Below, piece after piece: positions 35,967 to 48,600 of a DNA stretch of 64,000 bases (the stretch's first letter is position 1; each line of letters opens with the position of its first letter). Source of the stretch: Paguma larvata (taxonomy: Eukaryota; Chordata; Mammalia; Carnivora; Viverridae); NCBI GenBank assembly GCA_030068075.1, contig JAINVK010001250.1, positions 62,001-126,000 of the forward strand, in the 5' to 3' direction. Made by a program: the position numbers and the translations under genes. Below the pieces are notes generated by a model that saw only the letters and a list, made by a program, of their open reading frames with translations, ran no database searches and was not told where the DNA came from.

Positions 35967-36650
35967 CTACAACCCCAGGGTGAGAAGGTCCAGATGCCGG
36001 CAGGATCTCGGTTATCCGCCTGCAGGATTCGAACGCTCCTGCCCTACAGTCTTTCCCACAATAACAAGGAAGCGGATTCAAAGAACAAGGGTCTCTTTAG
36101 TAGCACCTAATTCAGTATTGAAAAACGAAAATTGTCAACAGTATTTCGAAGCATACAAAGGTGTTTAAGACTTCCGCTGCTTAAAAATAATGTGTCGTTG
36201 AAGTCATAAAGTTTTTTTCTTCAGAACGGTACTCTAGTGTTTAAGTGTATTTTTTCAACTAATTTTTAAGTGAATTGTTTTTAAACTTATAGCCAGTTTG
36301 GGTTCGAATTAAAACTTTTTTTTTAATACCTTTCTTAATATACGTTGTCACACTGGAAGTGATTTATTATAAAATTCTGTTAGTATGCTTAAAATCGAAT
36401 TAGTGGAATCAATGAAATCTTACCAGTAGACTGGTTATTTTTCATATAGAAATAAGTTTAGGATTATAAAAATATAGCTAGGCCCATGCTAAATACTGTT
36501 TCCAGAAGTACCTGTAGCAGACACAGCTTTGAGCCGTTGTAAGCATGTTATTATTAAACAATTGTTTTAGAACTTGAAACACTATTTCTGCAGTATACTC
36601 TTTCCCTTTGATATCTTATGAATAAAATGTTGCTGTTTTAAATGTCAATC
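35967..36650 (+). other. DZIP1: DZIP1 3' untranslated region (end inferred)
   Basis: About 680 AT-rich bases free of recognisable repeats follow the stop. The first canonical AATAAA is at 36621-36626. The end is set about 25 bases further on, and longer or shorter forms cannot be excluded without transcripts. Confidence 0.6.
36621..36626 (+). terminator. DZIP1: DZIP1 polyadenylation signal AATAAA
   Basis: This canonical AATAAA is followed within about 20 bases by a GT/T-rich stretch (TGTTGCTGTTTTAAATGT). It is the best placed signal downstream of the stop. Confidence 0.6.
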
Positions 36651-37374
36651 TATCGGAATAGGAATAGAAAAGATTGAGTCATTACAGAATTCATAGGTGT
36701 ATGTAGGTTTTTTTTTTTTCATTTTCAAATGCCCAACCCATATTATAAAATACCTCAAAACTAATTAGTTCCGTTCTTAACAATTGTCAATGGTCCGAAA
36801 GTTCATACAAACTGTTTTTTGCATTTTTTATACTTTGTGGTACTATCTGTACTCGTGTTTCCAAAAAAAAATAACATTTTAACTAATGGTCTGTTGGGTT
36901 TTGAATCTCTTTTTCAATTTGCCAACCTTTCAAGTAAAGCCTTCCGTTACATCACTGTGACTGTGGCTGAGTTATTCATTAAAGCCAAGTTCTGAACTAA
37001 ACCGACCTTGTTAGGGGGGTTAGGCTTGCCCTGTTAGCTGTGCCGCCACAGCCTGATCTAAAGTCACAACAATTTATTGTGCTTCTGCCCCCTCCCCACC
37101 CTTCCCCAGGTCCCTTTCACTTGTCCTTTGCACCCTTTCTAACGCTCCCCCCAGGCCATTTTATGGAGATATACTCACTTTGTATGTAAGTGCTTTCAAG
37201 CGAATTTTCATGCAGTAGGACAGAGATAAGCAACACATGAAAGCCAGGTCCTGCCTGCAAAGGCACAGGGGCCACTGTGTTCAATACTTACTTACTTAAC
37301 AGATAATTAATAGACCTTGGCTCTGTTTTGCTTTTTTAACATGCATCATTAGTTCCTTGAATCAGAACAACTTG

Positions 37375-37690
37375 GAGACACAGTTATTATCATAATCCTC
37401 ATCCTGAACATGTAAGCAAAGGAAGGGCGCCTGGGTGGCTCAGTTGGGTAAGTGTCCAGCTTCAGCTCAGGTCACGATCTCACGGTTCATGAGTTCGAGC
37501 CCTGCATCATGTCTGTGCTAAGAGTGCAGAGCCTGCCTGGGATTTTCTCTCTCCGCCACCCCCCTCCCACCAAAATAAATAAATAAACTTTAAAAAAAAA
37601 GATTTGAGACCAGAAGATTAAGTAACTTGACAGAGGCCGTACGACCAGAAAGTGACTACAGAGGCTTTCCCCGGGCTCTGAGCTCTGTGT
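37375..37690 (-). mobile_element. MIR, split by a SINE
   Basis: Pieces 37375-37423 (TTATTATCATAATCCTCATC) and 37601-37690 (ATTAAGTAACTTGACAGAGG, GTACGACCAGAAAGTGAC) read as one antisense MIR interrupted by the SINE. Confidence 0.6.
37424..37600 (+). mobile_element. CAN-SINE with internal deletion
   Basis: Normal head (GGGCGCCTGGGTGGCTCAG), but only about 177 bases long. The CT-rich region is shortened to TCTCTCTCCGCCACCCCCC. Confidence 0.93.
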
Positions 37691-38274
37691 CGGCCGCATC
37701 TTCACTCCTGACGGAAAGGGGTGGGGAAACGTGATGGACTTCCGCCACATGAACCTCAAATTTAAATTAAGTTGGCCCATCTGTGTTGCAAAAGGAGGTG
37801 CCCGCCCAGCTCCAGGACAGGACCTTCCTCTGGAGGAAGGTATGAGTCAGGTATGAGCAGAATCTCACCGGCTCGTGCTGACGCTCCGCCCCAGAACTTG
37901 CTTTCTGCATCAGAGACGCCCAGGCGGTTAAGGTGAACGTGCCAGGCAGTGGGCAGTAATGTCTCGGGCCCCTTAGCCCTTCCTTGAGCGCTCGCGGAGA
38001 GTCACAGTAGCGACAGGTGCAAGAAACGGGAAGTCGACACGACTGCAGCCTGTAACCTGTCTGTTCTGCCCGCGCGTTTCTGAGTACCAAGCTCAGATTG
38101 CCTACACACCGTTTACAAGATACCCCTCCTTACCCACCTTCTGTTCCAGATACAAAGGGAAAGAAAGAAAGAATGGGGACAAAGACTGCAACGTCTGCAT
38201 GATTAAGGCTACGTTACAAATCCTTGATCCTTTGGTGCTAAATACATGCTCTGTGAATGTATAAACTATATACG

Positions 38275-38492
38275 AATCCTTTAAATAACCTGTTTATTTT
38301 TTTATAGAAAGCCACAACGGAAAATGATTAGCATATAACTCTGTAAGAACATTTACATCCATACAATCAGCAAATTCTCCAAATTCATGTTTTAAAAAGA
38401 GCTTGAGTGTGAATTACCGGAGGGTCTTGAGGGGATCGCTTGTGTGTGAACAGTTCACTTTTATAGTAAGACGGCTCGCGGAGGTTTGCTTT
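38275..38492 (-). other. CLDN10: CLDN10 3' UTR (minimal form, end inferred)
   Basis: The end is placed about 20 bases past the first minus-strand AATAAA after the stop. A longer UTR toward 37.07 kb is possible. Confidence 0.45.
38294..38299 (-). terminator. CLDN10: Candidate CLDN10 polyadenylation signal
   Basis: TTTATT on the + strand reads AATAAA on the minus strand, about 195 bases past the stop. It is canonical, but its use is unverified. Confidence 0.45.
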
Positions 38493-38616
38493 TCAGACAT
38501 AAGCGTTTTTATCAAACTGTTTTGAAGGGTTCGTGGTTTTAAGATCTCCTGCTGCGCCCGGATACTTTGTCCGAGAAGACATGACGGACGTGGCCCCATT
38601 GTACGCGTACCCCATT
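38493..38616 (-). CDS. CLDN10: CLDN10 exon 5 and stop
   Basis: The acceptor CTTGCAG is followed by a 124-base coding part encoding [14 protein letters not shown] through [10 protein letters not shown] and TGA at 38495-38493. It has three more residues than the 228-residue human form: an MG after the splice and one extra residue in the PGAAGDLK stretch. The total then equals the 231 residues I recall for mouse. The PDZ-binding end is intact. Confidence 0.95.
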
Positions 38617-41600
38617 CTGCAAGGCAAAACACAGTTCGATAGAGCCCGTTGTTCACAAGGAGGACAGAAACCGCTTCCCCCACTGCTGGCCCAGCTGGGT
38701 GTCAGACCCTCCCCGAGTACTTTCAGTTAGCGTTCTCTCTGGCACCCCCAAACATTTCACTGCTGCTTCTGACCCGTTAGTGGGACTATGGGAATCTCGG
38801 CAGAGGAAGCTCATGGCTTGTTCATTTGTTGTTTTTCCCTTTTAAAACTCCTCTTCCTGGACCCTGGGGAACCGTAGTGACCTTCATCGGTAATTTCTGC
38901 CTGTGTGAAAATGACGAGGTCAAGATGAAGAATACACCCCTTCGTAAGACCCATCTTTCTGCTTACGGAAATAGCTTTGGAATGTAAGAATGAGGAGCTC
39001 TGTTGTTGTTGTTGTTGTTTTTTAATTAACTTTAATGAAGTATGTATTCATTCTATTCAATACATTTATTATATTGAATATTATATTCACCGTATATTCC
39101 TAACCTTCACCAAGTCTAGTGTTTTGAAGTTTCTTTTTTGTTCTGTTTTGTTTATCGACATTTCTAAGAATCGTGTGAACTATCTAGAATCTGCCACACC
39201 TGTAATAACCTTAACAGGTCATTTTTATCTCTTTTTCATACCTGGGTGTTTTGTTGTTGTCAGATATTGAAAAGCAAAATATGACACCGCCAATTATGCA
39301 GAGTGAGGCTCCCGCCCATCCAATAAACAGAGCAGCTCCTAATTCATACCTGTGAGGAAGCATTACACACGCATTATGGCTCACTTCCCTGGGGAGTAAA
39401 CAGTATTTAACGCGCCAACCTCTACTAAATGCTCATCCGAAATTGCCACTGCAGCCTGGAGAGGAAGTAATGACACCTTGTGTCTGCATAATGCTTTGAA
39501 CTCTACTCAGCGTGTTTTCCTGGCCATCACCCCCCATCCTCCCTAAAGGAAGAGGAAGTGATCCCTGCAGGCAAGGCCGAGGCGAAGCCAGCTGCAGAGC
39601 CCAGGTTCCTGCCTCTGGGCTCTGTCTAAGGCTCACAGAGCTTTCCATCTGTTTATTCTGTTGCACAGGGTAAATTATTATTATTTTTTTAACGTTCATT
39701 TATTTTTGAGAGAGGGAGAGAGGCAGTGCAAGCGGAGGAGGGGCAGAGAGGGAGACAGAGGATCTGAAGTGGGCTCTGCGCTGACAGCAGAGAGCCCGAT
39801 GCGGGGCTCGAACCCACACACTGCGAGATCATGACCTGAGCCGAAGTCGGATGTTTCACCGAGTGGGCCCCCCAGGCGCCCCCACACAGGGTAAATTATT
39901 CAAGCGGACTCCCATTAGAAAATGGAAGGTTGCCTTTGCTTTCAGTTTAATTCCATTTCACCAGCGTCTATTTGCAAATCACGTACAAGGTCTTGAATAT
40001 CAGCAGAATGCACCAACCCCGCGAGGATTATTTTGAGTTGAAGGCAACTGAGAAGATACAAGAAAAGCCCTCTGCCCCTCCCCTCTTGCCTAAAAGCAGA
40101 ACATAAACTTGGAAAGATGTCCCCCGGTGCCCCCCGCCCTCCTGCCAGGAAGCACAGAAGTCAACCGCCAGAGACAACGGTACGCTCTGATCAGCTCACC
40201 AACGGCACCAGGGGGATCTCCGTTTGCTAACTGTTTACTAGTTGCTTTACTAACTAGCCCCGTCTCCCAGGATTCCTCCGTAGACCTGCCTTCCCCGATC
40301 TGCTGCCTAGACGCTCAGCGGCCCTTCCCCTCGTCTCGTCGCCTCTGAGCTTATTGTTCTTTTGTTGAGACGCCACAGGAGCCCAAGTCCTCACTGGCCC
40401 TCTGAGTCACTCTTCACTGGGCGCTCCCACACGTGGGCATGATACACATGTCGCCTGACCGATTTTCTCCTGTTAAACTGTCTTTCGCCAATCTACAGGG
40501 TCTCCGCGGAGAACCTAGAAGAGCAGAAGGGGGGAAAGTGAAGTTTTTCCTCCTCTACGGAGCCCGTGAAAAGGCAGTGCGAGAGAAGCCCTATCTTGCT
40601 GATCGCCACAATCTAGCGGGAGAGAAATACAAAATGTCAGTTAGCGATAGAGTGCGAACAAACGCCTCCTCTGGGGCTGGCCACCGTGCTCTGCTGCTGC
40701 CTCAGCAGACGCGAAGAGAAACAAGGCAGCTGCTGCCTGGGGGGCGTCCCCACTCAAAGGGACAAATAATGCCACAGAGAACAAGAACGGAAATCACTTA
40801 CTGCGGAGGGCCAGAGGAAATCCTTTCAGAGGAGGGACACTCACTCAGAAAAACAAGTCAGGAATGAGGAAAGTAGGCCAAATTGTTAGGGGCTGTGCGT
40901 TCTCATGTTTGCCTATCCTTTTTCTGAAGAACAGAGTTTTTTTTCTTTAATTAAAGAAGGGATCCTCAAGAGTTTTCGGCCCACAGACTTCCACTACAAG
41001 GCGAAACCTGACGGATGCCATCCCCGACCTAATGGTGCTTTCCCGGAGAAAATGAAGTCCAAGTGGGAGGGGTCTCTTTTGGTGGATGCGGAATCCATCG
41101 AAGAGCGGAGACAGAAAAGTAAGAGGCGAGGGTGAGAAGGGGCGAGGCAGGCCCGAGGTGGGCTCCCTCCCCAGCCTGCCCCCCGCAGCAGGTGCAGGGC
41201 CAGGCTCAGGTCTGGAGGCCACACCACGCCGCTGATAGCCGCTGGCACGCACCCACCCCCGGGGCCTGTCCTGAGCTTCGCCCCGTCTGTTTCTCCGTGC
41301 CGTACCGCTGGCTGAACTCCCAGCCGGGCGTGGGCAGGCTGTCTGCTGCGGTCTGAGTCGCAGTAATGGTAACGCGAAGAGTGACCTTGACCGCCAGCTT
41401 GGGGAAGCGGGAAGCGACACTCACAGAAGATCGGGAAGGTATGGTCCACTCGTTCATTTTCAGATCTGGCTACAGAGGCGGTTTCGCAGCCTGTGTTCAC
41501 AGTTGGGAAGAGGCGACGCACACAGCACGTGCTGCCCTGTGGTCCCTTCTTTTCTCGCTCTCGTGTTGCCTTCTCTGGGAAACCCAGGTGACGCCGAAGC

Positions 41601-42619
41601 AAGGACAACAACGAGGCGGAAGCACTCATCCCGCGCTAGAGCACTAATTATGCTCCGGTAAACAAGAATCTTCTCCAGCTGCTCCCGCCAGAGGCGACGG
41701 CAGAAACAGAAGATCGGGGGAAAGCGCAAGAAAGCACCGTCGGACTGCACACAAACACTGGCCCGAAAGGACTCGAGGGCGAAGCGCGCTGATGAAAAAG
41801 AGCTGGCCGGACCAAGAGCGCAGACTCCACAGCAAACTCCGCAGTATCCAAGATGCCTTCACGAAACACCACGCAATCCGTCTAACAAGGATACCCTGGA
41901 TTCCCGCAACCACCTCTTCCTTTATGATGTTTGAACACAACCATGCAGACTGCCTGCCCGGTGGTGAGACGCAGGTCATCGGACCTCGTTCAGACACGCG
42001 AGTCCTCCAGCGGGCTGGTGTCAGATGCCCGCCGTCGTGCTTTCGCTGCAGACGGCTGGGAGCAAGCACTGGCCGTTTCTGCTCGGAGGACGTTACTGTG
42101 GGACTACCGCTAATGGTACTTTCTGGTTTTGTCTATCTTGGTCATTCCATTAGAGTTCGGGCTGTCTTCACTCCGAATAAAACTATGCCTTAATATTACT
42201 CTTAGTGTACATACCTACAGAAGCAACAGTCTGAGGATTTTCTTAAAAAATATTTAGCTTTCTAAAATAGCATTCCAGTCGTCACAAATGAGAGGATAAA
42301 TTCCTCAGGCAGAACAAATGCTGGCTGGACTTTTGTCTTTATACTCATTTAAGCCATCCTGAAACTTCTGCAAGAATCACGAGTTTGTCTTACATTAAAA
42401 ACTGGTTTGGGGTGCCTGGGTGGCTCAGTCAGTTTAGTGTCCGACTTGGGCTCAGGTCATAATTTCACAGTTCATGAGTTCAAGCCCCACTTCGGGCTCT
42501 GTGCTGACAACTCAGAACCGGAAGCCTGCTTCAGATTCTGTGTCTCCCTCTCTCTCTGCCCCTCCCCCGCTCGTTCTCATTCTCATTTTCATTCTCTCTC
42601 TCTCTCTCTCACAAATAAA

Positions 42620-42657
<38 letters not shown>

Positions 42658-45600
42658 GTTTATTTATTTTTGAGACAGAGAGATACAGAGCATGAGTGAG
42701 GGAGGGGCAGAGAGAGAGGGAGACACAGAATGTGAAGCAGGCTCCAGGTTCTGAGCTGTCAGCACAGAGCCCGATGCGGGGCTCGAACTTGCAGACCGCG
42801 AGATCATGACCTGAGCCGAAGTCGGCCGCTCAACCGACTGAGCCACCCAGGCGCCCCACAAATAAACATTTTTTAAAAAATTTACAAAAAACTTTGTTCA
42901 CTTATTCCTGACTTTTAATATATTTTCATGTCCTTTAAGTCAGTAAATATAGATTCTATTCCAAAAACACCATTTCCATTTGAGTGCCTCATGAATTCTG
43001 TCAGAGACAAACAGCTAGTCTAAGGTACTAGCTTAGAGCTGAAGTCTTTAAGAGACTCCACAACTACATCGGCAAGTTTGAACAATCTGGCTTTTGTGAC
43101 TTGGTTCTTTCTCTCGCAAAGCTTTTTCTTCTTCATTCTGTGGAAAAACACATATAGCCGACTTAATCAGCAAGGGCTCAAATTCGCACCTATCGCTGTG
43201 CGTGATCTGGCAAAAACTGGCTGGTATTACTGAAAGACAGGATTGAGAGAGAGCAATGTAATATCCACTCAAATCTACCTCTAGAGCAAGCTTTCCTTTG
43301 ACGCTGACCGGGAAGCTGAGTCTCTGCCTGGCAAATCTTTCTCCATTTTTATGGTCATGCTAAGAAGCTGACTTCAACGCCTCCGAAGACTACCAAATTT
43401 CAGATGCCCCGTTGCCAGGCTTTCTTTCATGAACAATATCCTCCTGGCCCCACACCAGCGTCCCTGCTCAGAGCGTGCCCTCTTTGTTGGGCAGTTATGA
43501 TTGCCAACATTTCTTCATTATTCTGAAAAGCTGTAAATCTGCTTAGCACCAGACAGATCCATGATTGTCAGGGTGAGGACAGAACTCCATTTTACTTACA
43601 GATCAAAACATTGTTTTTAGAGTATCTCAAATAATCCGCTCAGTTGATAGGACTAACCAAAAGCTGCCTATATGACTTTAATTCATTTATGTAATTGAAT
43701 GTAAATTTAGTAAACAGGGGGAAACTTTACTTACATATAGATAATCACTTAAAATTTCCACTCCAAAAGAACCATAAAGATCTAAGGCATTAAAATGTCC
43801 TCTGAACTGGGGCGCCCAGGTAGGTTCAGTGTCCAACTTCAGCTCAGGTCATGATCTCATGATTTGTGGGTTCAAGCCCTGCATCGGGCTCTGTGCTGAC
43901 AGCCTGGAGCCTGGAGCCTGCTTCGGATTCTGAGCCTCCCTCTATCTCTGCCTCTCCCCGACTTGCACTCTCTCTCTCTCTCTCTCTCAAAAATAAACAT
44001 ACATACATACATAAATAAATAAATCGCCCTCTGAACAACTGGGTGAAATTTTTCTCAACCACGCTTGGAGGCCTTCATTCTGGTCATCTGATACTTCAAC
44101 CCATATTTCAGCCCTGTAACCTTCATGGTAATCCGAGGGAATGGATTGAAGAACTGCTCTTCTTTGCACCTTCTACTTTTTTTGTCTTCCTTGCATCCAA
44201 ACCCCTGTTATGACTTATTTGCCATCTATGGGGAGTTCGTGTAGCCCACCCGGGTCACCACCACAAACGATGTGCCAGCAGGCACTGTGCTCGTCATGTG
44301 TTCTGAGGTGTACGAGAGACAGATCTCAGAGTCTAGTGCGGATGGTCAGCTATTAAGCAAGTAACAACAACAAAGTGCAATGAAATTCAACAACAGCATC
44401 ATAAGGGCATGTTTTTGCCAAGGAAACATTACCTGTTCTCCCAGATCCACACAGATGTTATTCAAGTGAATGTCTACAACTGTAACTAGTATTACTGTCA
44501 GCTCACTGTACGAGGATTTTTGTGTGTGTGCTAAGAATTTTTTTTTTTTGCATAATTACATTCAATCCTCATTACGATCCTGAGAGATAGGTATTGCTAC
44601 CTCATTTTACAAATGAGGAAACTGAAGCTCAGGGAAATTAAACTACTTGCTACATACCTTAGCTAAGGAAACAGTAAAACCAGAATTTAAAACCCATAAG
44701 GTTTGATTCCAAACCTCAAGCTCTTAACCATCACTCCTTCTTCCTTTTACATAGCACACCTTAGCTAGGTAAAAGATTCTATCAATATGAGAAAATACAA
44801 TCAATGCAATATATTTTTAATTGTCATTTCAGAGAGATTGGCATTTTTTCTCTCTGCGGCTCACTGCCTTCTCAGTGGCTCATGAGCTCCAGGGTATGGA
44901 ATTTTTTCTGAATTCCCCTCAGGCTGTGTTTTCACCCAGCACAAAAAAAGGTGAGTGTAGTAATTAAAATCAGGGGATGTTGGATTGGAAAACACAGAAA
45001 ATGCAATGCCTCCAAAAACAAAACAAAAGATGTTTAGCAAAAAGACACAGAGAGGGAGGGAGACAAAACATAAGAGACTCCCAAAGACTAAGAACAAACT
45101 GAGGGTGAGGGGGCTGTGGGAGGGGGGAGAGTGGGTGACAGGCGTTGAAGAGGGTACTTGTTGGGATGAACACTGGGTGTCATATGGAAACCAATTTGAA
45201 AATAAATTATTTAAGTAAAAAACAAAAACAACAACAACAAAAAAAAGATGTTTAGCAAATGAAAAAAAATCTCCTTGTAAGACCCCCAAAGGAGCCAAGT
45301 GACCTTGCTGAAAGTCACAGAGGTCTTTGACAACCAGGATGGTGTTTTTTCAAACACATTGTCATACTCCTCATTTTAACAAGAGAGGTAGCAGCCAAAA
45401 TAAATATTCCAGTTACCTGAAAACTAATGATCGATCAATCAATTGACCTATCGATCATCTAACTCTATCAAGTTTAAAGTTTAGAAAGCATACCATGTAT
45501 TATCAACATAAACATTTTAAAATCGAATTCCACTGCCATTCTTTTAACGATTACTACCTAAAATAAACGTTCTTCAACTCATAGGCTTACATAATCCAAG

Positions 45601-48600
45601 GTCTAGATAACTGCATGAGTAGAGTTTATATTACATAAAGTCTTCTGCAGGTATTATCTACCAATACACACTCCCCCCCCCACCCCTCATTGCTCCACAC
45701 TCCTCTGGGGGCCCAGTTAGGAGGCTGGGCTGCGGAGTGGCCGCCCGGCCTGCGCACCTCCCCGCCCTGCTCACCGTCTAGTTTTCCCAGTTTACACAGT
45801 CGCATCAGTTAATGGTTTCTCTCCCACCGCCCGCAAGATGCCACAGGCTTTCTCACCCAAAGCTTCCCAGGAGATTTACAAAGTAGGAGCAGGCACCTCC
45901 CAAATGGTGGCTAACGCAGAATTTAAATAATAAGCATCCACTTCTACATGGAAACTTCCCGGAGAATGCTCACATTTAGGAAACCCCGAATAAAGACTGA
46001 TCTTTTTGGCGAGTGTTCTAAATTGCTTTCCTGGGGCTAGATTAAAACAGACACACATGCATTACCTTTCTGTGTGTGAGGATTTAGCAACAAGGTAGTT
46101 CAGAATTCTACAAACGGTATATATTAGTAACGTGCTCGTGTGGCGCGTGCTCGATCTGTTTTATTTTCTTCAATCCCCTTCACACTGAGAAGCAGGAGGG
46201 ACTACCTACCTCTCTTATCCAGACAGACAACTGCCCCTCCCCTAAGATCCCAGAGGAGCAAGGGCAGGGCCCGGAGCTGAGCCGGGTGTGACTCTGAAAC
46301 CTGCCTCTTAGCCTATCTGCCGCCACCCCCCTCCAACCGTCCACCCAGGGAGTAGCTTTACAGAAGCCCTAATTTTCCTGCCACGTATTAGTGGAAATTT
46401 TAAAAAAACATCCACGGTGTCACAATATAATATTAGCCAAGGTAAACTACAATTTAAAAGAAATATCTCCTGTCCCCAAAATCACATAGGTCAATTCCAA
46501 AACAAATTTGTGGTTTAGCTCCATCACCAGTCGTATGGGCAACTGGGGGGGTTACTGGTCCCTCTATGGTTTTAAGTGACAGGGGACGCACTGAGTCCTA
46601 ATGCTCAAAGCAGGCGCGGTAATATGTTGGCATGCACGCTGTGAAGTCTGAGCAAGGAGACACCACAGAGGGGGCTGTGCTTCAAGACGGGAAATTCCTG
46701 GAACAATCCATACTGTCTTGTGGCCCCTGAGGGCATGGCCGGAGCTCCGAACACAGCTCAAGAATCCGTGGGCGCGCAGGTGAGTGCGCACATCTGCTTG
46801 TGTTAAGAGAAAAGCACACGGACGAATTTGCAGCAAAATAGCTTGAGGCCTTTAAAAGAAGATCCCACATTTTATTCAGAATCCTCCGCGGGCTACCTGA
46901 AAGCCTTTTAGACTCAAACCACGGAGTGACGGAGTGACGCATGTAGGATGGTTCTCTTGGGAAGGGCCTCAAGAATGTCTACGCATTTGGCAGTTTCTGG
47001 TGGTTGCACAACTCTAACTCCATGCTGTGACTGAGAGGATCAGAAAAAAAGAAGAAATTATTCAAGCCTTGTTTCTTTTAAATGGATTTTTTTAAGTGGT
47101 CCCTTCAAACCGGCCTTCTGTTTGAGAGCCAAGCGTCCTACAACAGTTACCACTTCTACCAGATCCCCAACATTTCAGTATTCATTTCTCTCCAGCTCAC
47201 CTTCAGACACCACCAACAGTAATGAACTGCTACATTGATGCAGATTGCGTACGGGTCTGTATCCTTAAAGATAAGTTAACGTTTACTGAGGGCCTGCTAT
47301 GTGTCATGCATGCTTCTAAATCACTGAATATTGATTTATCATCTCCATCTCACAGAGGAGGGATGCAGGACACAGAAAAGATACGGAACTTCTTCAAGGT
47401 CACACAACAAAGAAGCGGCGGAGCCGGGCTTTACTCCCAGGCGGCCGGGAGGCGCTGGAGCTGGGTCCTCACGCTTCAGCACTATGGGCACACTGCCTCC
47501 TGCCCTCATCCCCTGAACCACACGTCCACACACACGCCCAGTCTTTCCATTCCACGAGAGATGCAGACGGACAGTCCTGTACCACTGCTGACCGACCATC
47601 CTTGCTGTAAATGTCACGGAGCAGGGACCAGGGACAAGAGATCCCAAAATCAGCAAGATGTGGCCTCTGCCCGGAGATGCTCCTGGTCCGGTTTGGGGGA
47701 GGAACCAGGAAGTGCCGACGGACGGCACGGCAGCACCGTGGGAGGGCACCTTGCCCAGAACCCAAGTCCGCAAGACAGGCAGGTGTTAGCCAGCATGTGA
47801 GAAGGAAAGGGAAAGGGGGCTTGGGGGTAAGAGCAGAGTCACCAGGAAGCACGGCAGACTGGCAGGAAATGTGACTTCACGTACTGGCCGGTGAAAACAA
47901 AACACAGTTGCCAAACACTTGATTTCCAAGCATATTTTTAAGTCACGCCAGCGTAACAAAAGCACCCGAGCAATTATGGCGATCTGAATTGGCCTGTGCC
48001 ACCACTGAACAGTGAAGGCACAGAATAATGCTTCTTAATATTTAACAGCTGAATTGTGTTGTTCTTAATACATGGCACCTCCAAGGGACCCCTTATCCAA
48101 GAATTTGTGAGCTGTTTACCGACACTAATTCATTCTCCAAGTAATCTCATGAGTGGAGTAAGCTTAAATAAACAAACATCCATAATTCATTACATTATAA
48201 TAAGGACGGGAAAGAGAAGCCAAATAGGCTGGCAAGGTCACGCAGTGAGATCGATATGCCTTTGAACTTCACCCAGGAAAACATGTCATCTAGAAAGGTA
48301 CTTCTTGAATTATCTACTGTTCATTTAACTGGACAAATAACAAGAATGAGAGAATTTATCAGAGTAGACAACTGTTTGTTTCTAACTACCAAACAGCCAC
48401 GGTGGTGAACGGGCTTTCCCAAGGAAAGCTGAAATCCTAAAGTAGAAACTGAATACATGCCAGGAAGGAGGGCTAGAGATAAATAAGTCCATGGTTTTGA
48501 ACACCCTGAAAATAGAAAAGCCTGAAGGATAAGACCCGAACGTGAGAATATCTGAGCCAAAATACATGCTAAAATTTCATATACTAAAAGAGAATAAATC

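Larger units (their letters stand above)
36651..38270. other. Intergenic gap between convergent DZIP1 and CLDN10
   Basis: This is about 1.6 kb between the inferred 3' ends. It holds an antisense MIR split by a + strand SINE (37424-37600) and otherwise unique sequence. A minus-strand AATAAA (TTTATT at 37073-37078) could serve a longer CLDN10 3' UTR, which would shrink the gap or create an overlap of the two transcripts. Confidence 0.6.

Noticed and set aside
40994..41629. A 211-codon minus-strand frame in CLDN10 intron 3
   Set aside because: No domain, no splice context, and several overlapping frames on the other strand. This is explained by CpG-rich DNA with few stops.
47222..47800. A 192-codon + strand frame
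   Set aside because: It crosses an antisense MIR, and its peptide resembles no protein family.
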